Shown one piece after another: positions 8,215-16,312 of a stretch of 64,000 nt of DNA. Position 1 is the stretch's first letter. Each line of letters starts with the position of its first letter. The notes below the pieces were generated by a model. It did not search any database. It saw nothing but the letters and a program-made list of their open reading frames with translations, and was not told where the DNA came from. A program made the position numbers and the translations under genes. The stretch is from Actinomycetota bacterium (lineage in GTDB: Bacteria; Actinomycetota; Thermoleophilia; Gaiellales; F1-60-MAGs149), in NCBI GenBank assembly GCA_009885805.1, contig VFJZ01000028.1, positions 62,001 to 126,000 on the forward strand, written 5' to 3'.

Positions 8215-8370
8215 GGGCTTCGGGGCTGTCGACTCGGTTGGGTCCTCGGGCTCGAGCAGTCCGGGCGCCGCTGAAGCCTCCGACAGGGCAGGGGCGGACC
8301 GCAAGCCGGCGGGGTGGAGAAGGCGCTACGATCGGCGGCGGCGTGATCCAGCCGGTAGCGTTCGTCACGG

Positions 8371-9120
8371 ATGGACCGCCGCCACGCCTTCGCGCTGCTG
8401 CGGCTCGTGCAGGACGACGACGAGCCGCCGCGCCGGCCACTCGCGCTCGTCGGGCGTGGCGCGTTCGTCGACGCCTTCGCCCGCACGCTGCTGGCGGGCG
8501 GCGGCGATCGCCGGGCGCTCGCGCCGCTGCCAGCAGCCGCACCTGCCGAGCTCGCCGGCTGCGCTGCCGTGGTCGCGTGCGGTCTCTCGCTCGCACAGGC
8601 TCGGCTGGTTGCGGCTGCCCGGCGGCCGTGGGTGGCGGCCCTCGCGCCCGGCGACGACCGCCATCTGTTCGGCGCCCTGCCGCACCTCGGCGCCTGGAAC
8701 GCCGTGCCGCCACTGGACGACGGCACGCCCGACGTCGCCACCGCTCTCGCGCGGCTCGCCGCTCGCCTCGAACGACTCGACGCGGTCGTGCTTGCGCAGC
8801 GGCTGCCGGCGCTGGTACCGGCGACGACTCGTGCGCGTGAGGCCGTTGCGGCGCGCCGTGCGGGCGGTCTCGCACTCGCCGGCCGCCCGGGTGGATCGAT
8901 CACGCTGACCCAGGCCCTCGCGCTCATCGACGACGCTCGCTCGCGAGGCTCGGCCGCTGGCCCGGCGCGCCTGCCCGAGATCGCGACGGCGATCGGCGCC
9001 GGGCTGCTGGCCCGCGAGGCGGGCCGCCGGCTGCCCTCCCGGTTCGTCCGCGCCGCGCTCGCCTACGGCGTCACCCGGGCGGTCCTGCGCTGCTCGCGGG
9101 CTATGCTTCCCTCCCGATGA
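8371..9120 (+). CDS. DUF697/YcjF-like protein
   Basis: This is a 249-residue Ala-rich protein. Residues 30-160 look like a small alpha/beta domain ('ALVGRGAFVDAFARTLLAGG' near the start). The C-terminal 75 residues ('ITLTQALALIDDARSRG', 'ARLPEIATAIGAGLLAREAG', 'FVRAALAYGVTRAV') follow the pattern of DUF697, in which an Ile/Ala-rich amphipathic segment ends in 'vkaaiAYggT.A'. No nucleotide-binding motif is evident. Its TGA overlaps the ATG of the radical SAM relic, so it heads the rne operon. Function unknown; the family assignment is tentative. Confidence 0.55.
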   Translation: MDRRHAFALLRLVQDDDEPPRRPLALVGRGAFVDAFARTLLAGGGDRRALAPLPAAAPAELAGCAAVVACGLSLAQARLVAAARRPWVAALAPGDDRHLFGALPHLGAWNAVPPLDDGTPDVATALARLAARLERLDAVVLAQRLPALVPATTRAREAVAARRAGGLALAGRPGGSITLTQALALIDDARSRGSAAGPARLPEIATAIGAGLLAREAGRRLPSRFVRAALAYGVTRAVLRCSRAMLPSR

Positions 9121-9662
9121 CGGTTCCCGCGATCGAGGCGAAGATCGAGATGGTCCTCGCCACGGTGCAGAAGCCGTCCCGCTCCATCGGCGGCGAGGCG
9201 AAACGCGATCGTCAAGCCTCCGGCGGCCGTTCGCGTCGCCCTCTGCTTCGCCGCCGCGTACGCGGTCGTTCCGTCTCCGGCGCGATCTTCTCGCGGGCGA
9301 GCGTCGAGGTGAGCATGCTCGAGGGCGCGCTCGGTCGCGGTGATCGGCGGACCGCCGACATCATCGAGACGGCGTGGCGCGGCGGCGCGCGGTACGACGC
9401 CTGGTCCGAGCACCACGTCGAAGACATCTGGCGGCGCGCCTTCGCGGCGCATGACCGCTCCATCGAGGACGAGGCGACGCGCGAGCGCGATGCGCTCGAA
9501 CCGCTGCCGTGGGATCACGTGCGCAGCGGCGTCACCAAGGAGTTCCTGCTCGACGAGTGGTGGGCCTCTCGCGCCGAGCGCGCGACCGGTGACTGCCGTT
9601 TCGACGGGTGCACGGACTGCGGGGCCTGCAGTGGCCCTGTCCGGAACCGGCTGGTGTCGTGA
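9117..9662 (+). pseudogene. TIGR03960-type radical SAM protein with core domain deleted and a frameshift
   Basis: The first 27 codons ('EMVLATVQKPSRSIGGE') match the N-terminus of the radical SAM protein normally encoded just before DUF2344. In the +1 frame the match continues as 'NAIVKPPAAVRVALCFAAAY', so one extra base near 9200 breaks the frame. From about codon 63 the sequence resumes in the original frame with the family's C-terminus: 'LEGALGRGDRRTADIIETAW', 'PWDHVRSGVTKEFLLDEWW' and a terminal 'CRFDGCTDCGACSG'. The whole central part, including the CxxxCxxC iron-sulfur motif of the SAM barrel, is missing. Such a protein cannot be a radical SAM enzyme. An assembly collapse is possible but would not by itself explain the frameshift. 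Confidence 0.8.
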
Positions 9663-9693
9663 GCTCAGGCCACGTCGCCAACTTGCCGCCCCG

Positions 9694-10347
9694 GTGAAGG
9701 TCTCGTTCCGCCTTGCGGTCACCGGCCGTGCCCGGTTCCTGTCGCACCTCGAGTGTGTCGACGTGCTCCTGGCCGCGTTCCGGCGTGCCGGCTACACGGT
9801 CGCGCTGTCACAGGGCCTGCGCCCGAAGCCGGTCATCTCCCTCGCCGTCGCGAGGGCCGTCGGCGTCGCGTCGCTCGATGAGCTCGTGACGGTGGAGATC
9901 GTCGGCACACCGGATCTGGACGAGATCCAGGAGCGCGTCGCAGCAACCCTGCCGCGTGGACTCCAGATCCGCGCTGCGGCCGAGGCAGCGGGGACGCCGC
10001 GTCCCGTCTCGGCCCGGTACTTGATCGAGCTCGACGCCGCACCCGCGGTCGTCGAGCGCGCGGCGGCGCTGTACGCCGAGGCGGAGGTAGCGCTTGTCGA
10101 GCGCGTCTCGCCGAAGCGCCGTAAGGTCGTCGACGTGAAGGCGTACGCGCCTTCCGTCGAGCTTGTCGCCGGCGGTTTCGAGGTCGAGGTCGCCGTCTCA
10201 CAGGAAGGTTCCGCCCGTCCGGAGGAGGTGGCGCGCGCGCTCGCAGAGCTCGCCAGCGCCGATCTCCGCGTGACGGGCGTGACGAGAATCGCATTGCGCG
10301 TCGAGCCGGGCAGAGTTCCGGTCGGCGCGCCGGGAGAACGCCAATGA
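9694..10347 (+). CDS. DUF2344 (TIGR03936) protein, radical SAM-linked
   Basis: This 217-residue protein starts at the GTG at 9694. 'FRLAVTGRARFLSHLECVDVLL' region and 'ALSQGLRPKPVISLAVARAVG' match the DUF2344 family, in which the product is encoded beside, or fused to, a TIGR03960 radical SAM protein ahead of RNase E/G. Its role is unknown; association with ribosome or tRNA maturation has been suggested from gene order only. The stop overlaps the rne start (ATGA). It remains intact although its usual partner gene just upstream is broken. Confidence 0.88.
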   Translation: MKVSFRLAVTGRARFLSHLECVDVLLAAFRRAGYTVALSQGLRPKPVISLAVARAVGVASLDELVTVEIVGTPDLDEIQERVAATLPRGLQIRAAAEAAGTPRPVSARYLIELDAAPAVVERAAALYAEAEVALVERVSPKRRKVVDVKAYAPSVELVAGGFEVEVAVSQEGSARPEEVARALAELASADLRVTGVTRIALRVEPGRVPVGAPGERQ

Positions 10348-12695
10348 TGAAGAAGATCCTGATCAGCGCCGACCCGATCGAGACACGGGTGGCGATCGTC
10401 GAGGACAACGTCGTCGTCGAGACCTACATCGAGCGTGTCACACGCCGCTCGCTGCTCGGCAACGTCTATCTCGGTCGGGTGGACAACGTGCTGCCCGGCA
10501 TGGAGGCGGCGTTCATCGACGCCGGCCTGCCGAAGAACTGCTTCCTCTACGTCGACGAGATCGTGATCCCCGAACTGGACGACCGCGAGCGTCGCAAGAA
10601 GAAGATCGAGCAGCTGATCAAGAACGGGCAGAGCCTGCTCGTCCAGGTGACCAAGGACCCGATGGGCACGAAGGGCGCGCGGGTGTCGATGGACGTCTCG
10701 CTGGCCGGGCGCTTCCTCGTCTACTCGCCCGACGGCAAGGGCTTCGGCGTCTCGAAGCGATTGCCGGATGGCGAGCGCGATCGCCTCCGCGACCTCGTCA
10801 AGCAGCTGACGCCGAAGGGCGGCGGCGGCCTGATCGTGCGCACCGCCGCGCGGGGCGCCGAGCGCGCCGAACTCGATCGCGACCTGGAGCTGCTCGAGCA
10901 GCTCTGGGCCCAGATCCAGGCGGCGGCGACGAAGAAGGGCGTCCGCGCTCCGGCGATGATGCACGAGGAGGTCGATCTGGCGCTCGAGATGGTGCGCGAC
11001 GACCTCCGCGTCGAGGTCGACGAGGTCGTCACCGACGACGAGGCCACGTACGAGCGGATCCGCGCCTACGTCGAGGCCCACTCCCCGGAGTTCCTGCCCC
11101 GCATCAAGCTCCATACGGCCCAGACGCCGCTGCTTCGGCGCTACCAGGTCGAGGACGCGATCCGCTCGACGCTGCACCGCCGCGTCGACCTGCCGTCGGG
11201 CGGCTACCTGCTGTTCGACTACGCCGAGGCGTTCACGATCATCGACGTCAACACGGGCCGGTTCGTCGGCAAGTCGCGGCTCGAGGACACGATCCTCGCG
11301 AACAACCTCGAGGCGGCGCGTGAGGTCGTCCGGCAGCTGCGGCTGCGTGACCTCGGCGGCATGATCGTGATCGACTTCATCGACATGGCGTCGCAGAAGA
11401 ACCGCGATGCCGTGATCGCCTGCCTGCAGGAGGAGTTGAAGCGCGACCGCTCGAAGGTCTACCTGACGTCGATCTCCCCCCTCGGCCTGGTCGAGATGAC
11501 GCGCCAGAACGTCACCGACGGCGTGCGCGAGGTGATGAGTTCCACCTGCCCCACGTGCAACGGGGAGGGGCGCGTCGTCAGCAACGAGACGATCGCGATC
11601 GAGAATCTGCGCACGCTACGTCGGCACGCGTCGCTCTCCGACAAGCAGGCGTTCCTCGTCGAGCTCGAGCCACGGATCGCGTCGCTGATGGTCGGTCAGG
11701 GTGGCTCGCGTCTCGCCGAGCTCGAGCGGTCGACGGGCAAGCACTTCTCGCTGGTCGGGGTCGATGGCGTGCCCGTCGAACGCTGCAACGTGACGCGTGA
11801 GGGCACCGCCTCGGACATCCTCGCGGAGGCGATGCCGGTCGCATCCGGCGCCGAGATCGAGATCGAGATCGCGGAGCCGCACATGTTCCAGGCAGCCGAC
11901 GCGGTCGCCTTCCTCGAGGGCGGCTTCCGCATCGTCGTCGCCGGCGCCGGCCCGTATCTCGGGGAGCGACACACGGTACGGATCGGCCACGTCGACCGGC
12001 ACGAGGCGCACGCCGAACTCGTCTCCGCGACCCCGGTCACGGAGGCGGAGATGCTGGCGATGATCGATCGCCGCACCGACATCCACGAACCGGACCGCCG
12101 CCCCGGCGAGCGCGTCGACCTCGAGGATCGACGTCGCAGCCGGCAGCGGCGACCGCCGAAGAAGGCCGCTCCGACCGGTGGGACGACGAACGAGGTCAGT
12201 GACGACGCGGCCGATGACGGCGCGCCGGCCGAGCCGCGGCCACCGCGGAGCCGCAATCGCCAGCGACCGGCGAGGACCGCGGCGGCGGCCGGCACCGAGG
12301 CCGTCGCGAACGGCACCACGGAGGCTGCCGAGCGGGAGGTCGTCACCGCTGACGAGCCCGCCGCCGGCGACGCCGCCGCCAAGCGCCGACGCCGCGGCCG
12401 TCGCGGCGGTAAGCGGCATCGCAAGCCGGGCACGGTCGCCGCTGGCGTCGACGCGACCGTCGCCGCCGAGCCCGTCGCCGTAGCGGTGGCCGAGCCGGCT
12501 GCCGTCGCCGCGGCGCCGAGGCGTCGCCGTCGCACCCGCGCCGAGATCGACGCGGCTGCCGCTGCCGCGCCGCCGCCCGCGCCCGCACCGGCGTCTACGC
12601 CTGCGCCTGCGCCTGCGCCCGCTCCGGCCGCGGCAGAGAAGCCGAAGCGCCGACGCGGCGTCCTGAAGCGCCTGATCGGGTCCGACGACGACTGA
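10344..12695 (+). CDS. rne: Ribonuclease E/G family endoribonuclease
   Basis: This 783-residue endoribonuclease processes rRNA and turns over mRNA. The S1 domain spans about residues 35-125. The catalytic DNase I-like region carries Asp301 ('TIIDVNTGRFVGK') and Asp344 ('GGMIVIDFIDM'), which bind Mg2+. The zinc-link Cys402/Cys405 ('TCPTCNGEGRV') joins protomers. From about residue 590 on, the C-terminal tail is Arg/Ala/Pro-rich and low complexity, ending in an 'APAPAP'-like stretch; such tails often act as RNA- or partner-binding scaffolds. An acidic 'GSDDD' closes the protein. The length with a long tail favours the RNase E style over the short RNase G. It is translationally coupled to DUF2344. 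Confidence 0.95.
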   Translation: MMKKILISADPIETRVAIVEDNVVVETYIERVTRRSLLGNVYLGRVDNVLPGMEAAFIDAGLPKNCFLYVDEIVIPELDDRERRKKKIEQLIKNGQSLLVQVTKDPMGTKGARVSMDVSLAGRFLVYSPDGKGFGVSKRLPDGERDRLRDLVKQLTPKGGGGLIVRTAARGAERAELDRDLELLEQLWAQIQAAATKKGVRAPAMMHEEVDLALEMVRDDLRVEVDEVVTDDEATYERIRAYVEAHSPEFLPRIKLHTAQTPLLRRYQVEDAIRSTLHRRVDLPSGGYLLFDYAEAFTIIDVNTGRFVGKSRLEDTILANNLEAAREVVRQLRLRDLGGMIVIDFIDMASQKNRDAVIACLQEELKRDRSKVYLTSISPLGLVEMTRQNVTDGVREVMSSTCPTCNGEGRVVSNETIAIENLRTLRRHASLSDKQAFLVELEPRIASLMVGQGGSRLAELERSTGKHFSLVGVDGVPVERCNVTREGTASDILAEAMPVASGAEIEIEIAEPHMFQAADAVAFLEGGFRIVVAGAGPYLGERHTVRIGHVDRHEAHAELVSATPVTEAEMLAMIDRRTDIHEPDRRPGERVDLEDRRRSRQRRPPKKAAPTGGTTNEVSDDAADDGAPAEPRPPRSRNRQRPARTAAAAGTEAVANGTTEAAEREVVTADEPAAGDAAAKRRRRGRRGGKRHRKPGTVAAGVDATVAAEPVAVAVAEPAAVAAAPRRRRRTRAEIDAAAAAAPPPAPAPASTPAPAPAPAPAAAEKPKRRRGVLKRLIGSDDD

Positions 12696-12705
12696 GCAGG
12701 GCTTC

Positions 12706-13149
12706 CTGATCCGCCCGGCTACCGCGGCCGACGCCCACGCGGCCGCCGACGTCCTTTGCCGCTCGTTCGCCGCGGCGCTGCCGGGCGTCCGTCGCGCCCA
12801 CACCGAGGAGGAGACCCGGGCCTGGTTCGCCGAGGTCGTCGTGCCGTCACGGGCGACGTGGGTCGCGGTCGTAGCCGGCGAGATCGTCGCGGTGCTGGTC
12901 GTCCACGCCGGGTACGTCGAGCAACTGTACGTCCTCGCGGGACAGGCGGGACGGGGCATCGGCAGCGCCCTGATCGACCTCGCGAAGCGGCAGTCGCCGG
13001 CCGGCCTGCGTCTGTACACGTTTCAGATCAACGACGGCGCGCGCCGCTTCTACGAGCGGCACGGCTTCCGGGCGCTGGCGTTCTCGGACGGCAGCGAGAA
13101 CGAGGAGGGCGAGCCGGACGTGCTCTACGGCTGGCCGGCCGGCGTATGA
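12706..13149 (+). CDS. GNAT family N-acetyltransferase, probable CTG start
   Basis: The protein has about 147 residues if read from CTG 12706. The sequence from that codon ('LIRPATAADAHAAADVLC') is the usual GNAT N-terminus, and 'AGQAGRGIGSALIDLA' is the acetyl-CoA pyrophosphate-binding loop (Q/RxxGxG/A). 'INDGARRFYERHGFRAL' completes the domain. No ATG, GTG or TTG occurs in frame between the upstream stop at 12673 and this CTG. The next standard start is GTG 12841, which would remove the first third of the fold. A CAGG lies 6 bases before the CTG. Substrate unknown. It follows rne by 10 bases and could be cotranscribed. Confidence 0.78.
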   Translation: MIRPATAADAHAAADVLCRSFAAALPGVRRAHTEEETRAWFAEVVVPSRATWVAVVAGEIVAVLVVHAGYVEQLYVLAGQAGRGIGSALIDLAKRQSPAGLRLYTFQINDGARRFYERHGFRALAFSDGSENEEGEPDVLYGWPAGV

Positions 13150-13688
13150 GGCGCCTGCCGGTGCAGGCGATCACTGCCGAGGGCGGCGAAGGCGATCGAT
13201 CCGAGCGCGGCTGCGATGATCCCGGCCGCCTGTCCGGCATCGAGGAAGCCCTCGTCGAGGCCCACCTCGACGACCGCCGCGGGGACGCCGAGCGTCGCCG
13301 CCGCCAGGAGGCCGACGCCGAGCGGCAGCCGCAGAGTCGCGCCGACGACGAGGCGGGCGCCGAGGACGACGAAGAACACCGGGACGAGGAAGCCGTGCGC
13401 AAGGCCGCGAACCTGCCTCGCCAGGCGCCGCGGCTCGCCGACTGCGGCGACGATCAGTCCGGCCGAGAAGCCGGCGACGAGGATCGACGTCCCGGCGCGT
13501 TCGGCGGCGTACGCGAGGCCGGCGAGGGCGAGGAGCCACACGACGAGCGCCGCCTCGCTCGTCACCCGACGCTCCCGCAGCAGCGGCAGGGCGATCGCCG
13601 CGCTCGACGTGGCGAGGCAGAGGACGAGGACGCCGGCTTCGACTCCGAGCCCGGCGGCGACGAGCACGGCGAGGGTGCCGAACGTCAT
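13125..13688 (-). CDS. CPA2-type Na+/H+ antiporter, N-terminally truncated
   Basis: This is a 187-residue hydrophobic protein with about six membrane segments. It matches only the second half of CPA2 monovalent cation:proton antiporters: 'LATSSAAIALPLLRER' (the 'tS...vL.e' block), 'LVAGFSAGLIVAAVGEP', 'GFLVPVFFVVLGARL', and a C-terminal segment around 'EGFLDAGQAAGIIAAALGS'. The first four or so segments expected in the family are absent. The reading frame starts at an ATG only 112 bases from the rplU start, leaving no room for them. It may be a decaying gene whose 5' half was lost. It overlaps the GNAT gene tail to tail by 25 bp. Confidence 0.62.
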   Translation of the reverse strand: MTFGTLAVLVAAGLGVEAGVLVLCLATSSAAIALPLLRERRVTSEAALVVWLLALAGLAYAAERAGTSILVAGFSAGLIVAAVGEPRRLARQVRGLAHGFLVPVFFVVLGARLVVGATLRLPLGVGLLAAATLGVPAAVVEVGLDEGFLDAGQAAGIIAAALGSIAFAALGSDRLHRQAPHTPAGQP

Positions 13689-13698
13689 GGCTGCATGG

Positions 13699-13727
13699 TG
13701 CACTCGTTCGGTCGCGCCTGCTAACGT
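13699..13727 (+). promoter_or_regulatory. Possible rplU promoter
   Basis: A TAACGT at 13722-13727 could serve as a -10 box, with a weak TGCACT at 13699-13704 at 17-base spacing. It lies about 73 bases before the rplU ATG in the only non-coding interval ahead of the ribosomal genes. The assignment rests on weak boxes only. Confidence 0.3.
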
Positions 13728-13799
13728 GCGGCGTGCGACGGGGCGTGAGCGCTGCGTGCCGTCGTCCGACGAATCGAACGAGGAAGAGTTCCGATCGCC

Positions 13800-14108
13800 A
13801 TGTACGCCGTCATCGCCCTCGGGGGCAAGCAGTACCGGGTCACGCCCGGAGAGAAGTTGGTGGTTGACCGTCTGCACCTCGACGAGGGCGCGACGTTCGA
13901 GCCGACGGTGCTGATGGCCGCGGATGGCGACAAGGTCGTCTTCGACGCCGCCGGTCTGACGAAGGTCAAGGTCTCGGCGACCGTCAGGGAACATCGCAAG
14001 GGCAAGAAGATCCGCGTCCTGCGCTACCAGCCGAAGTCGAACTGGACGAAGCGCCGCGGGCACCGCAGTTACCAGTCGGTCATCGAGATCTCGAAGATCG
14101 CCGTCTAG
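13800..14108 (+). CDS. rplU: Ribosomal protein L21
   Basis: At 102 residues this is the normal length for bL21 of the large subunit. The N-terminal 'MYAVIALGGKQYRVTPGEKL' and the C-terminal 'KRRGHRSYQSVIEISKI' (compare 'GHRQ..T...I..I') are diagnostic. It is followed after 12 bases by rpmA, the standard L21-L27 pair. Its TAG stop is immediately followed by the AGGAGG ribosome-binding site of rpmA. Confidence 0.97.
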   Translation: MYAVIALGGKQYRVTPGEKLVVDRLHLDEGATFEPTVLMAADGDKVVFDAAGLTKVKVSATVREHRKGKKIRVLRYQPKSNWTKRRGHRSYQSVIEISKIAV

Positions 14109-14120
14109 GAGGATCCGAAC

Positions 14121-14375
14121 GTGGCGCACAAGAAGGGACTCGGCTCCTCCAGGAACGGTCGCGACTCCCAGTCGAAGCGGCTCGGCGTCAAGGTGTTCGC
14201 CGGACAGGCGATCAACGCCGGCGGCATCATCGTCCGGCAGCGCGGCACCCGCTTCCACCCGGGCGACGGCACGGGCATCGGTCGTGACGACACCATCTTC
14301 GCGAAGGTCACCGGGACCGTGCAGTTCGGCCAGCGACGCGGCAAGCGCGTCATCACGGTCGTCGCGGCAACGTAG
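14121..14375 (+). CDS. rpmA: Ribosomal protein L27
   Basis: The 84-residue bL27 starts at a GTG, nine bases after an AGGAGG overlapping the rplU stop region. '[20 protein letters not shown]' and the following 'LGVKVFAGQ' are unmistakable. The N-terminus begins directly with MAHKKG. It lacks the extended N-terminal leader that is proteolytically removed in Firmicutes. L27 contacts tRNA at the peptidyl-transferase centre. It sits between rplU and obgE, the common arrangement. Confidence 0.97.
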   Translation: MAHKKGLGSSRNGRDSQSKRLGVKVFAGQAINAGGIIVRQRGTRFHPGDGTGIGRDDTIFAKVTGTVQFGQRRGKRVITVVAAT

Positions 14376-14384
14376 CGAGGGCGG

Positions 14385-15719
14385 TTGTTCTCCGACCGTG
14401 CCACGGTCCAGGTCGAGGCCGGGCGGGGCGGCGACGGGTCGATGGCCTTCCGGCGCGAGAAGTACGTGCCTCGCGGCGGACCGGCCGGTGGTGACGGCGG
14501 CTCGGGCGGCGATGTCGTCCTGGTCGCGAGCGAGAGCCTGCGCGACCTGACGGCGCTGCGCTTCAACCCGCACGTGCGCGCCCCGGCGGGACGTGCCGGT
14601 GAGGGTTCCTCGAAGACCGGGGCGAACGGGCCGGACCTCGAGGTGCCGGTGCCGGTCGGGACGCAGGTGTTCACGGAGGACGGAACGCTCGTGTGCGATC
14701 TCGCCCACCCCGGCGCCCGCGTCGTCATCACCCGCGGCGGCCGCGGGGGCGCCGGCAACATCCGCTTCGCGACCGCGACGCGGCAGGCACCGCGGATGGC
14801 CGGCGTGGGGGAGGACGGCGAGGCGCGGACGCTCGAACTCCGTCTCAAGCTGATCGCCGATGCCGCGCTGCTCGGCTTCCCGAATGTCGGTAAGTCGAGT
14901 CTGCTGCGTCGTATCTCGAACGCGACGCCGAAGGTGGCCGACTACCCGTTCACCACGATCGAGCCGGTGCTCGGCATCGTCGAATCGCCCGACGGGCATC
15001 AGCTGACCGTCGTCGACGTCCCCGGGCTGCTCGAGGGTGCGTCGGAGGGCGTCGGGCTCGGTCACGAGTTCCTCGCGCATCTGGAACGGGCGCGGTTGCT
15101 GCTTCACGTCGTCTCGCTGGAACTCGACCTGGATGCCGCCCGCAACGGGTTCTCGGTCATCTTCGGCGAGCTGGCGGCGCACGGGCACGGCCTCGCCGAG
15201 CGGCAACGGCTGGTGATCCTGAACAAGCTCGACCTGCTCGCGCCGGACGACCGCGGCACTTACCTGGACGCCTTTGCGGCCGCGATTGCGGACAGCCGGC
15301 TGGCCGCGGATGAGGGCGTCGTCCGCGACGACGGCGGCCGCCCCGTTGTGCTCGGGGTGTCCTGCGCGACGGGTGAGGGCATCGATCGCCTCGTTGCCGC
15401 GCTGCATCGCTACGCGCCGGCCCGGGAGGCCCACAATGACCCGGATGACGGCCTCGCGGACTATCTCGTCTACCGGCCGGGGATCGGCGGGAGCGACCGC
15501 TTCCGGCTGCTGCGCGCGGAAGGTGGCTATCGCATCACCGGCATCGATGACGTCGCGGTCGGCCTCGATCCGGACGATCCGGCCGATGCCGCAGCCCTCA
15601 ACGCGGCGCTCGACGAGCGCGGGGTGCTGGCGGCGCTGCGGCGTGCGGGCGCGGCCACGGGCGACGAGGTTCGCATCGGCGAAGCGGTCCTCATCTACGG
15701 CGCGGAGGATCGGCGATGA
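14385..15719 (+). CDS. obgE: GTPase ObgE/CgtA
   Basis: This 444-residue Obg GTPase starts at a TTG ten bases after rpmA. The Gly-rich Obg fold occupies residues 1-157 ('GGDGSMAFRREKYVPRGGPA'). The GTPase domain has G1 'GFPNVGKSS' (164-172), G2 'YPFTTIEP', G3 'DVPGLLEGA' (from 211) and G4 'NKLD'. A C-terminal OCT domain occupies roughly residues 360-435. Obg acts in late 50S assembly and the stringent response. The stop overlaps nadD (ATGA), so the two are coupled. Confidence 0.96.
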   Translation: MFSDRATVQVEAGRGGDGSMAFRREKYVPRGGPAGGDGGSGGDVVLVASESLRDLTALRFNPHVRAPAGRAGEGSSKTGANGPDLEVPVPVGTQVFTEDGTLVCDLAHPGARVVITRGGRGGAGNIRFATATRQAPRMAGVGEDGEARTLELRLKLIADAALLGFPNVGKSSLLRRISNATPKVADYPFTTIEPVLGIVESPDGHQLTVVDVPGLLEGASEGVGLGHEFLAHLERARLLLHVVSLELDLDAARNGFSVIFGELAAHGHGLAERQRLVILNKLDLLAPDDRGTYLDAFAAAIADSRLAADEGVVRDDGGRPVVLGVSCATGEGIDRLVAALHRYAPAREAHNDPDDGLADYLVYRPGIGGSDRFRLLRAEGGYRITGIDDVAVGLDPDDPADAAALNAALDERGVLAALRRAGAATGDEVRIGEAVLIYGAEDRR

Positions 15720-16285
15720 GAGTCGGCGTGCTCGGCGCTCTCTGCAATCCGCCCCACTACGGGCACCTGCTGCTGGCCAGCGAGGCCGCCTGGCAGCTGG
15801 GGCTTCAGCGGGTGCTGCTGGTGCCGACCGGACGACCGCCGCACCGGCCGCCGCCGCCGGAGAGCATCGATGTCCGGATGCGGCTGGCGCGGGCGCTGGC
15901 GACGTGCGACGAGCGGCTCGTGGTGTCTGCCATCGAGGCGTCGCGACCCGGCCCCTCCTACATGGCCGACACGCTCGAGGAGCTGTCGGCGGCGGAGGGG
16001 AGCGAGCTCGTGCTGCTGCTCGGCGCCGACCAGCTCGCGACGATCGATCGCTGGCACGCGCCCGAACGGGTCCGCGCGGCGGCGTCGATCGCGGTTGCTC
16101 CACGCCCGGGGACGCCGATCGTCGGTAGTGCCGAGGTGATTCGGATGCCCGAGATCGGGATCTCGTCGTCGGAGATCCGGCGCCGTGTCGGGGCCGGCGA
16201 GCCGATCCGCCACCTCGTCCCCGACGCGGTGCTGGCGGTGATCGACGGCGAGCGGCTGTACCGCCGGTCGCCCGTGGTAGCCTGA
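15716..16285 (+). CDS. nadD: Nicotinate-nucleotide adenylyltransferase
   Basis: This 189-residue NadD transfers AMP to nicotinate mononucleotide in NAD synthesis. The N-terminal nucleotidyltransferase motif 'GALCNPPHYGHLLLA' is a variant of 'GtFdPiHxGHl' in which Cys replaces the usual Phe. 'LLLGADQLATIDRW' matches the family's 'fiiGaDnl..l..W', and the C-terminal 'ISSSEIRRR' is the conserved ISxTxIR nucleotide-binding motif. It is translationally coupled to obgE. The obgE-nadD-rsfS order is common in Actinobacteria and Firmicutes. Confidence 0.93.
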   Translation: MRVGVLGALCNPPHYGHLLLASEAAWQLGLQRVLLVPTGRPPHRPPPPESIDVRMRLARALATCDERLVVSAIEASRPGPSYMADTLEELSAAEGSELVLLLGADQLATIDRWHAPERVRAAASIAVAPRPGTPIVGSAEVIRMPEIGISSSEIRRRVGAGEPIRHLVPDAVLAVIDGERLYRRSPVVA

Positions 16286-16312
16286 TCGCAGTGCGACTCC
16301 GGAGACGACGAC

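Larger units (their letters stand above)
7703..8370. other. Gene-poor stretch at island edge
   Basis: This stretch of 668 bases has no gene I can support. It holds a 23-bp direct repeat (7758-7780 and 8082-8104) and an orphan tRNA 3' end (8191-8214). A short minus-strand frame (about 8033 to 7884) ends in a coding-looking stretch, 'ALLLVGHQPTGPATGEP' and 'SVDSALAALEAEE', preceded by a stop. It may be a gene relic but is too short to assign. Confidence 0.5.

Noticed and set aside
13125-16103. 992-codon open frame on the minus strand across rplU, rpmA, obgE and nadD
   Set aside because: It lies antisense to well-conserved genes. Only its last 187 codons (from ATG 13688) match a protein family. 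The rest is Arg/Asp-rich shadow sequence typical of high-GC DNA.
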